IMG/VR virus record: IMGVR_UViG_3300017714_000099
Coordinates: 1-29,850 of that record
Reading direction: 5' to 3' (one strand)
Length of the DNA: 29,850 nt
DNA from: a virus
Part shown: piece after piece, positions 23,057 through 29,850 of the stretch
How the letters are laid out: the number at the start of each line of letters is the position of its first letter
Numbering within the stretch: position 1 is the stretch's first letter
The notes under the pieces: generated by a model
Databases searched by the model: none
Seen by the model: the letters and a program-made list of their open reading frames with translations, nothing else
What the model was told of the DNA's origin: nothing
Translations under genes and position numbers: made by a program

Positions 23057-26000
23057 ATGGCAAACGAATTTATTATACGTAAGGGCTTTAAGTCTTTACA
23101 AGACTCTCAAATAACTGGATCCTTAAATTTATCTGGAGACCTAGAAGTTCTAGGTTCTATAAGCGGAGATATTACCGGATCAGCATCAACAGCATCTTAT
23201 ATAGAACTTTCAAATGTAGATGGAAGTGCTTCTTTAGCAAGTAGAATTTTTACTAATTCTTCTTCAATAGCATCCTTAGAAATAGTAAGTGGGTCTTACG
23301 CAAACAGTGCTTCATTCGCTAGTAGTATATCTTCTAACTCATCTTCATTAGGATCTTTAAATGCCGTAAGTTCGTCTTATTTACTAAACACAACAGACAC
23401 TTTAACCGGGGATTTAACCGTAACAGGTAATATTATAGCCACTACTTTAAATGTTCAAGACGTAACAGCTTCTGTTGTTTACTCAAGTGGAAGTAACGTA
23501 TTTGGTTCTAGTTCAATAGATACTCAACAATTTACGGGTTCAATAAAAGTAAGTGGTAGTGTTGATTTACAGGCTGGAGACGCAACTTTTGCAGGAAAAG
23601 TTATTGCTTCAAATGGAATTGAAGTCACTGGTGGTTCTACTGGCGCAGATATTTATATTAATAATACATCCCCTACATTGGGTTTTACAGATACAAATTC
23701 ATTTACTGATCCAAGTGACATTTATATAATAAGATCGACAAGTGGTGATAAATTGCAGTTTCAATGGTATGATGATAGTGCTGGCACTACAACAGAAACT
23801 TTTAATATAGACAATACAGGTAACGCAACTTTTGAAGGAGATGTTGGAATGGGTAAATTAACTGCAACTAAATCAGGAACAGCAGCAGTTTTTAATTCAG
23901 GAACTACTAATGTAGTAGCAAGTTTTACAAGTACAGATGGAACAGGCGTAATACAATGTGCTGATGATGGTGGTAATGTAGAATTTGGAGCAGCAGGAAA
24001 TAATTTTGTAGTACAACCTGCAGGCGGTGTTGCTCAATTAACAGTAGGAGCATCAAACTCAATTTTTACAGGAGACGTAGGAATAGGAACTGGTGGATAT
24101 GCTCAAAAACCTCTTGATATTTCAGGTGCAACAGGTGGGCAAGTTTTAATAACTGGGGCAGATGATGCAGTAGGAACAACAGCAGGTATATTGCTTAGAG
24201 CAGAGGGTGGTGAAGCTAATGGTTTGGCAAGAGTAAAAGGTGGAATTTTCTTTGAAAGAATAGCAGGAACTTATGGAAATGGAGATTTAAAATTTGCAAT
24301 TAATAGTAGTGCAAATAATGATATAGTTACAGTTGCTGATGTAAAAATGGCTATTACAAGTAATGGTACTTTAACAGTAGGAGGTGCAACTAATACAAGA
24401 TTAGTAACTACAATAACAGAAAATAGTATTATAGATTTAAACGTAATAGATGGCACAAGTACTGCAAGAGCCTTATCATTTTCAACAGGTGGAACTGCTA
24501 GAGTAGTTATAGATGCAAATGGTAGTGTATATAATAATAGTGGTACAGGTCAAACTTTTTTTGGATCAAATAATGCAGGAAATCCAAGTAGTGTTACAGG
24601 AGTTTCAAATTCAAGTTTTGGATATGGTGCAGGAAATGCTCTAACATCAGGATATCAAAATGTTTCAGTAGGTAGAGATGCTGGTGGTGTATTAACTACA
24701 GGGTTAAATAATGTTAGCGTTGGAACTAATGCAGGTTATAATAATGTAGATGGCCAACAAAACACTTATGTAGGTACAGCTTCAGGTTATGTTTCTCCTG
24801 GTCAAAATTACAATACTTTTGTAGGATATGAATCAGGACATAATAATACTGCAAATGAAAATACAGCAGTAGGTAGGTTATCATTACACGCTAACACTTC
24901 AGGTGTAAGAAATACAGCAATTGGTACTGAAAGTTTAAAGAGTAATCAAACAGGAGATGCAAATACGGCATTGGGTTATCAATCGTTATTTACTACAACT
25001 GGAGATAGAAATATAGCGATAGGAGACAGGGCAGGATATAATATCACAGCAGGTTCAATGAATATTGCTATTGGGTTTTTAGCTTTATCTGGTGGAACAG
25101 GAAATAGTTGTATTGCAATAGGAGATAATGCATTAAGTTCAGATGGAACTTTTGAAGAAAGTGTAGCAATTGGAGATTCGGCTTTACAAACTCAACAATC
25201 AGGAAGAAATCACGCATTTGGTTTTCACGCTTTACAAGATTTAACAACTGGAAATTACAATACTGCAGTAGGTGGAGAAGCAGGAGAAAATATTACAACT
25301 GGAACAGTTAATACTGCTGTTGGTACTTTTGCTTTAAGAACAGCTACAGATGCAGGTGGTCAAACAGCAGTAGGTTACCAAGCATTATATACATCTAATG
25401 GAAATGGAAATGTTGGAATGGGTCAACAAGCAGGTTATAGCATATCTACTGGAACTTTTAATATAGTTATAGGACATGAATGTGGGTTTGGATTAACAGG
25501 AGGTAACAATAATGTTCTTATTGGAGATAGAGCAGGTAGGGTTTTAGCTAATGGTATTGACAATGTTTTTATAGGTACTCAAGCAGCTTATAATAGAACA
25601 GGAGGAAATGAAAATACTTTTGTTGGAGAAAAAGCAAATGGTATTGGTATTGGTACAGGAAACAATAATACAGGTTTAGGTAGGTTTGTAGGTTACAAAT
25701 TAACAAGTGGTACAAAAAATACTTTTATTGGTCATCAATCAGGCTTAGAAGCAACAACTGCAGATAACAGTACATTTGTTGGAAAAAATGCAGGAAGTTT
25801 AGTTACAACAGGAGACAACAATACATTTATAGGGGAAGAAGCAGGTAGCAATGTAACTATTGGAGATAATAATGTTTGTCTTGGAAAAGACTCTGCAACA
25901 CCATCAAATTCATCTACAAATACAATTGTTTTAGGGAACTCCCTTATTCAATCTCTACAATGTCAAGTTCAAACTATTAGTGGTTTATCAGATGAAAGAG

Positions 26001-26278
26001 ATAAAACAAATATTAAAAATTCAGAATATGGTTTAGATTTAATTAATTCTTTAAGACCTGTTACTTTTGAATGGAATCAAAGAGATGGTAAAAAAATAGG
26101 TAAAAAAGATTTAGGATTTATTGCTCAAGACTTACAAAAAATAGATGATAAGCATTTAAGTTTAGTTAATGATGAAAACCCAGAAAAATTATTAGCATCT
26201 TATGGTAGATTAATTCCTGTATTAGTTAAGTCAATACAAGAACTAAAGGCTGAAATAGAAATATTAAAAAATAAATAA
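23057..26278 (+). CDS. Fibre paralogue C: adaptor, beta-roll ectodomain and S74 chaperone (1073 aa)
   Basis: It begins MANEFIIRKGFKSLQDSQIT, a start often seen in phage fibres, then the shared adaptor (residues 46-163) with a single 27-residue unit. After a variable region, residues about 500-960 are a long run of roughly 22-25 residue repeats with an 'NTxIGxxAGxxxTTG' pattern (for example NTAIGTESLKSNQTGDANTA). This resembles the head of trimeric autotransporter adhesins and should form a left-handed beta-roll. The final 96 residues are an S74 chaperone starting SDERDKTN, with Ser978 and Lys983 in dyad spacing and the coiled coil VKSIQELKAEIEILKNK. It shares its promoter with D and probably E. 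An adhesin function is inferred from the architecture. Confidence 0.86.
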   Translation: MANEFIIRKGFKSLQDSQITGSLNLSGDLEVLGSISGDITGSASTASYIELSNVDGSASLASRIFTNSSSIASLEIVSGSYANSASFASSISSNSSSLGSLNAVSSSYLLNTTDTLTGDLTVTGNIIATTLNVQDVTASVVYSSGSNVFGSSSIDTQQFTGSIKVSGSVDLQAGDATFAGKVIASNGIEVTGGSTGADIYINNTSPTLGFTDTNSFTDPSDIYIIRSTSGDKLQFQWYDDSAGTTTETFNIDNTGNATFEGDVGMGKLTATKSGTAAVFNSGTTNVVASFTSTDGTGVIQCADDGGNVEFGAAGNNFVVQPAGGVAQLTVGASNSIFTGDVGIGTGGYAQKPLDISGATGGQVLITGADDAVGTTAGILLRAEGGEANGLARVKGGIFFERIAGTYGNGDLKFAINSSANNDIVTVADVKMAITSNGTLTVGGATNTRLVTTITENSIIDLNVIDGTSTARALSFSTGGTARVVIDANGSVYNNSGTGQTFFGSNNAGNPSSVTGVSNSSFGYGAGNALTSGYQNVSVGRDAGGVLTTGLNNVSVGTNAGYNNVDGQQNTYVGTASGYVSPGQNYNTFVGYESGHNNTANENTAVGRLSLHANTSGVRNTAIGTESLKSNQTGDANTALGYQSLFTTTGDRNIAIGDRAGYNITAGSMNIAIGFLALSGGTGNSCIAIGDNALSSDGTFEESVAIGDSALQTQQSGRNHAFGFHALQDLTTGNYNTAVGGEAGENITTGTVNTAVGTFALRTATDAGGQTAVGYQALYTSNGNGNVGMGQQAGYSISTGTFNIVIGHECGFGLTGGNNNVLIGDRAGRVLANGIDNVFIGTQAAYNRTGGNENTFVGEKANGIGIGTGNNNTGLGRFVGYKLTSGTKNTFIGHQSGLEATTADNSTFVGKNAGSLVTTGDNNTFIGEEAGSNVTIGDNNVCLGKDSATPSNSSTNTIVLGNSLIQSLQCQVQTISGLSDERDKTNIKNSEYGLDLINSLRPVTFEWNQRDGKKIGKKDLGFIAQDLQKIDDKHLSLVNDENPEKLLASYGRLIPVLVKSIQELKAEIEILKNK
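23192..23545 (+). repeat. Shared fibre adaptor module, copy C
   Basis: Shortest version of the adaptor, with one 81-bp unit (23288-23368). It is otherwise the same protein as the other copies, with many synonymous base differences from A and D. Confidence 0.9.
23507..23585 (+). repeat. 79-bp perfect repeat shared with fibre B (copy in C)
   Basis: Identical to 20299-20377 in fibre B; see that copy. The repeat covers the adaptor-ectodomain junction. Confidence 0.88.
24552..25935 (+). repeat. Degenerate adhesin-head-type repeat array in fibre C
   Basis: About twenty degenerate copies of a roughly 22-25 codon repeat with a conserved 'N-T-x-[IVL]-G' core, such as NTAVGRLSLHANTSGVR. They are degenerate at DNA level, so the array is old or under selection to stay diverse. 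The fold is probably a trimeric left-handed beta-roll. Confidence 0.8.
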
Positions 26279-29200
26279 ATGAGATTAGATAACCCATCAA
26301 TATCAGGTTCTATTTCCTATTTAGGAGGAGGGACAAATACTATATCGGGAATAGATGCTAAAATAACAGGATCATTTACTGGTTCTTTTACTGGAGAAGT
26401 ATTAGGTACCTCTTCAATAGCAACAACGGCATCTTATATAAAATTATCAAACGTAGATGGAAGTGCTTCTTTAGCAAGTAGAATTACAATTAACTCGGCT
26501 TCAATTGCCTCCTTAGAAACAGTAAGTGGATCGTACGCAAATAGTGCTTCATTTGCAAGTAATATATCTGCTAACTCGGCTTCAATAGCATCCTTAGAAA
26601 CGGTAAGTGGATCGTACGCAAATAGTGCTTCATTCGCTAGTAATATATCTACAAATTCTTCTTCAATTGGATCATTAAATGCCGTAAGTTCATCTTATTT
26701 ACTAAACACAACAGACACATTAACCGGCGATTTAACAGTTACCGGCAACATTATAGCAACTACCCTAAACGTTCAGGATGTAACGGCTTCGGTTGTTTAT
26801 TCAAGCGGGAGTAACATATTTGGATCAAGTTCAATTGATACTCAACAATTTACGGGTTCAATTTTAACAAGTGGAAGTATAGAAGTAAATGGTGATAAGT
26901 TTACTGTTAGTGGAGCAACAGGAAATACCGTAGTTGGAGGAACATTAAATTCTGGTGCTATAACTTCTACAGGGACAATAACATCAACAAGTACAAGCAC
27001 GAACACTTTAGCTGGTAAATTAAGAATTAATGGAACAACAACAACTGGTTTAGAAATAGCATCTAGCTCTGGATCTTCTACAGGATTAAAATTATATAAT
27101 GATTCTTCAAATGATCATGCTTATATTTTAAATCATTATAATGGTAATTTAGCATTAGGAACTAACAATGCGGCTGTTATTACTTTAAATGGAACAACTG
27201 CAACTTTTGCAGGAGAATTAGTATCTATTAACGCAGGTCGTTATTTTAAAATACAAAATGCAGCAGGTAATGCTAATTTCCCAACGTACAGTTTTCAAAA
27301 CGATGGAAATACAGGAATATTAAGTGCATCTTCTGATAGTCTTGGTTTTATTACAGGAGGAACAACAGCACTTACATTAGATTCAGCTCAAGATGCCACT
27401 TTTGCAGGAAATTTAATTATACATAATACTTCAAATGCTCCTTTTATTGATTTTGTAGAAAGTGGAGCAACAAGTGATTCTAAAGCTAGAATTACAATGG
27501 ATCAAATTGATACAAATAATGGTACATTATTATTTGCTACTGAAAATGCAGGAACACTTTACAATCAATTCAAAATAACACAAACAGGAAATTTACTTTT
27601 AAGTAATGATGCTGCATCTTTTAACACATCAAATGCTAAATTAAATGTTTTACCTGCATCAAATGGTGTTTATCAACAATGGAATTATTCGCCTAGTAAT
27701 GAAAATTTTTCATTAAAATTAAAAGAAACAGTTACAAGTGGAAACGTAAGATATGTTTTTGATCAAATTAATAATTCAACAACATACGCAAATGCTTTAG
27801 TTTTTAATCAAGGAAACGTAGGAATAGGAACTGATGACCCTGGACAAAAATTACACGTTGAAGGTCGTGGTATTTTTGACAGTGGAGGATCTTCAGATAT
27901 ATTACAAATAATAAATGATAATGGTGGTGGAGTTTTTGGTATGACATCAAATTTATTTGCTTTAGATTTAGCTTCAACAAGTAACTTTAGAATAAGACAA
28001 GGAAGCTCAATACCATTATATCTTAAATCAGATGGAAATTTAGGTATTGGAACAGCTACACCTACAAATGGAAAAGTACAAATTCATACTGCTTCGGCTA
28101 TTTCATTTAGTCCTACTGTTTTTACAAGTGGTGCAAATCTAAGATTACAAACTGGAGGATCTGCAGGTACGGGTGTTACAACAGGTGTTTCCATGGGTGT
28201 AGGAGGAGCTGCTGAAGCATATATTGGAGCAGTGCAAAATGCATCTACTTATGCTGATATAGTTTTTCAAACATATAATGGTGCTTATGATGAAAGAATG
28301 CGTATAGACAGTGATGGAAATGTTAGTATTAAACAAGGAAAATTATCTATAGGTCAAAGCAGTGAAAATAACATAGCATATACAACAGGTGAAACTTGGA
28401 TAGGTTCTAATGGATTAAGATATAATTCAGGTTCAGATACTTTTGCAAGATCAAGTGCAACTGCCCAAGCAGCAATGATGGTTTTAACTACAACTGCTGA
28501 TGTTGAATTTTATACACAACCATCAACAAGCGATACAGGAACATATGCTTTGACTCCTAAAATGGTTATTAAAGGTAATGGAAATATAGGAATCGGAACA
28601 ACTAATCCTGATAACATATTACATATAGAAACTTCTAATGCTGGTGGTCCACAAATACAATTAGAAAGCACATCTGGTACGGCTAGTGCTGCTTTTATTA
28701 ATTTTGATAGCACTAGCTTACAATTGTCTACTCAAAGAGATATGGTAGATGGAGATTGGTACGATACATCAAAATCTTGGGGTGGAATAAGTATACAAGG
28801 TCCAGCAGGAGGCTCTTTCATTACTTTTAATACAGCAGCAGCATCAAATACCTCCCCTACAGAAAGAATGCGTATTACAAGTGGGGGATTATTGTTTGTA
28901 GGCGATACAAGTACTAATTATGGTTATTCTGCTCATCATATTGCAAATAGTGCTTCACAGGGATATGCTTTAATTGTTAGAAATTCAAATACTAGCACTA
29001 CAAATAATAGTGTAATTCAATTAAACCAAGCTACTACAGGGACTGATGGTTATTTTATGATTTGTAGACAAGGAGACCCAAATAGTGGAACAAATCGTTT
29101 ATTTATTTTTTCAAATGGAAATGTGCAAAATGTTAATAATTCTTATGCTGCAATTTCTGATGAAAGATTAAAAGAAAACATAGTAGATGCAACTCCAAAA

Positions 29201-29437
29201 TTAGATGACTTAATGAAAGTTAAGATTCGTAATTATAATTTTATTGGTCAAGAGGATAAACAAATAGGAGTTATAGCACAAGAAATTGAAAATGTATTCC
29301 CAAGTTTAGTAGAGGACACAAAAGAACCAGAAAGCGAGAAAACAACAAAATCAGTTAAGTATTCTGTGTTTGTTCCAATGCTTATAAAAGCAATACAAGA
29401 ACTAAAAGCAGAAATAGAAATATTAAAAAATAAATAA
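26279..29437 (+). CDS. Fibre paralogue D: adaptor plus ectodomain plus S74 chaperone (1052 aa)
   Basis: The ATG follows the stop of fibre C without a gap. MRLDNPSISGSISYLGGG and the spacer GSFTGSFTGE precede the shared adaptor (residues 51-195) with two 27-residue units. The ectodomain carries three 'GIGTxxPxxxLxI' motifs (NVGIGTDDPGQKLHVEG, NLGIGTATPTNGKVQIH, NIGIGTTNPDNILHIET) typical of phage fibres. It ends with a 93-residue S74 chaperone starting SDERLKEN, with Ser960 and Lys965 in dyad spacing and a coiled coil almost identical to that of C (KAIQELKAEIEILKNK). As in A, the part after the adaptor starts ILT-SGSIEV, so A/D and B/C form two junction types. Confidence 0.86.
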   Translation: MRLDNPSISGSISYLGGGTNTISGIDAKITGSFTGSFTGEVLGTSSIATTASYIKLSNVDGSASLASRITINSASIASLETVSGSYANSASFASNISANSASIASLETVSGSYANSASFASNISTNSSSIGSLNAVSSSYLLNTTDTLTGDLTVTGNIIATTLNVQDVTASVVYSSGSNIFGSSSIDTQQFTGSILTSGSIEVNGDKFTVSGATGNTVVGGTLNSGAITSTGTITSTSTSTNTLAGKLRINGTTTTGLEIASSSGSSTGLKLYNDSSNDHAYILNHYNGNLALGTNNAAVITLNGTTATFAGELVSINAGRYFKIQNAAGNANFPTYSFQNDGNTGILSASSDSLGFITGGTTALTLDSAQDATFAGNLIIHNTSNAPFIDFVESGATSDSKARITMDQIDTNNGTLLFATENAGTLYNQFKITQTGNLLLSNDAASFNTSNAKLNVLPASNGVYQQWNYSPSNENFSLKLKETVTSGNVRYVFDQINNSTTYANALVFNQGNVGIGTDDPGQKLHVEGRGIFDSGGSSDILQIINDNGGGVFGMTSNLFALDLASTSNFRIRQGSSIPLYLKSDGNLGIGTATPTNGKVQIHTASAISFSPTVFTSGANLRLQTGGSAGTGVTTGVSMGVGGAAEAYIGAVQNASTYADIVFQTYNGAYDERMRIDSDGNVSIKQGKLSIGQSSENNIAYTTGETWIGSNGLRYNSGSDTFARSSATAQAAMMVLTTTADVEFYTQPSTSDTGTYALTPKMVIKGNGNIGIGTTNPDNILHIETSNAGGPQIQLESTSGTASAAFINFDSTSLQLSTQRDMVDGDWYDTSKSWGGISIQGPAGGSFITFNTAAASNTSPTERMRITSGGLLFVGDTSTNYGYSAHHIANSASQGYALIVRNSNTSTTNNSVIQLNQATTGTDGYFMICRQGDPNSGTNRLFIFSNGNVQNVNNSYAAISDERLKENIVDATPKLDDLMKVKIRNYNFIGQEDKQIGVIAQEIENVFPSLVEDTKEPESEKTTKSVKYSVFVPMLIKAIQELKAEIEILKNK
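26429..26863 (+). repeat. Shared fibre adaptor module, copy D
   Basis: Contains two 81-bp units (26525-26605, 26606-26686). From the LNTTDT segment to GSI, comparison with copy A by hand gives 20 synonymous codon differences and one amino-acid change (Val/Ile) in 54 codons. Confidence 0.9.
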
Positions 29438-29446
29438 ATAGTAAAC

Positions 29447-29850
29447 ATGATAATATATGATGCAGACATAACGGGAAGTCTTAAAGTAAATGGTAGTGAT
29501 TTTAATTTAACATCAATATCAAGTTCAATTGTAACAAATTCATCTTCTATTGCTTCTTTAGAATTAGTAAGTGGATCCTATGCTAATAGTGCTTCATTTG
29601 CAAGTGACATATCTACTAACTCGGCTTCAATTGCATCCCTCGAAAAGGTAAGCGGTTCATATGCTAATAGCGCTTCATTCGCAAGTAGTATATCTGCTAA
29701 TTCTTCTTCAATAGGATCTTTAAATTCCGTAAGTGGGTCTTATGCAAATAGCGCTTCGTTCGCAAGTAATATATCTGCTAATTCGGCTTCAATAGGATCT
29801 TTAAACGCTGTTTCATCATCCTATTTACTAAACACAACAGACACTTTAAC
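29447..29850 (+). CDS. Fibre paralogue E, 3' truncated by window (134 aa visible)
   Basis: The ATG at 29447, 9 nt after the stop of D, opens a frame running to the window end: MIIYDADITGSLKVNGSDFN, then SISSSIVTNSSSIASLE. After this come three 27-residue adaptor units (29570-29650, 29651-29731, 29732-29812) and the beginning of SSSYLLNTTDTL. Compared with A-D it lacks the ASYIELSNVDG segment before the units. Its last 104 bp equal part of fibre A exactly. The missing remainder presumably holds another ectodomain; whether it ends in an S74 domain cannot be seen. Confidence 0.83.
   Translation, partial: MIIYDADITGSLKVNGSDFNLTSISSSIVTNSSSIASLELVSGSYANSASFASDISTNSASIASLEKVSGSYANSASFASSISANSSSIGSLNSVSGSYANSASFASNISANSASIGSLNAVSSSYLLNTTDTL
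29570..29812 (+). repeat. 81-bp unit, three tandem copies in fibre E
   Basis: Units at 29570-29650, 29651-29731 and 29732-29812. Parts of the first two are identical to the first unit of fibre A (61 bp, 29616-29676 with 16930-16990). The third is within a 104-bp block identical to A; part of the middle one matches the last unit of B. Confidence 0.88.
29747..29850 (+). repeat. At least 104-bp perfect repeat shared with fibre A (copy in E)
   Basis: Identical to 16980-17083 in fibre A and still running at the window end. Given how scrambled the codons are between most other copies, this stretch must have been exchanged or duplicated recently. Confidence 0.88.

Noticed and set aside
1-29850. CRISPR array among the many repeats of the fibre region
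   Set aside because: The repeats are in-frame coding units without regular unique spacers; no short palindromic repeats with spacers of constant length were seen.
16656-29850. Diversity-generating retroelement acting on fibre ends
   Set aside because: No reverse transcriptase gene and no template/variable repeat pair with adenine-specific changes is visible in the window. Differences between copies are third-position changes of all kinds.
1-29850. tRNA genes, insertion sequences or integrase/attachment sites
   Set aside because: I saw no cloverleaf with CCA-type end, no transposase or integrase motif and no terminal inverted repeats.

Overview
The window is a contiguous, all-plus-strand, strongly AT-rich stretch of a T4-superfamily (myovirus-type) tailed phage genome. 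It carries the head and neck module followed by a long tail-fibre locus, and both ends cut through genes. Terminase large subunit, portal, prohead protease, core/scaffold, major capsid and the gp13/gp14/gp15-type neck and tail-completion proteins are recognisable by motifs and order. Almost no start codon is preceded by a Shine-Dalgarno sequence; A-rich leaders precede ATG instead. That is the usual pattern in Bacteroidota, so a marine or aquatic flavobacterial-type host is my inference. The sequence contains no direct host marker.

Layout. Positions 1-1011: nuclease half of the terminase. 1039-2940: portal. 2977-6063: four genes of unknown function in the place where T4 has its small prohead-core genes. 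6056-7969: protease and acidic scaffold. 7994-9625: major capsid protein, closed by a strong intrinsic terminator. 9680-9922: a structured non-coding gap with three copies of an ATATTTATAA motif. 9923-12586: neck and tail-completion genes. 12661-14648: a small fibre-like protein, a 346-aa fibre-like protein and two small unknown genes. 14753-29850: a fibre array comprising a 633-aa fibre protein and five tandem paralogues (called A to E here; E is cut by the window end).

Fibres A-D share an almost invariant N-terminal adaptor module followed by unrelated ectodomains. The part of E that is visible shares most of this module. A, C and D end in Peptidase_S74-type intramolecular chaperones. B has none and is instead followed by two small genes (87 and 57 aa; the 57-aa one is easily overlooked). 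The motif ATATTTATAA, or a one-base variant, precedes nearly every apparent transcription unit and is the best promoter candidate. By its placement the fibre locus divides into units [633-aa, A], [B, 87 aa, 57 aa] and [C, D, E...].

The most interesting observations are these. First, the fibre adaptor is frozen at protein level while its codons are scrambled, with a few perfectly identical DNA blocks (26, 79 and more than 104 bp) at junctions that look like recombination points. Second, a 27-residue adaptor unit occurs in 1 to 3 copies. Third, six consecutive head-gene products each begin with an 8-10 residue peptide ending in [L/I]-x-E, the cleavage consensus of the T4 prohead protease, suggesting a shared capsid-targeting or propeptide signal.
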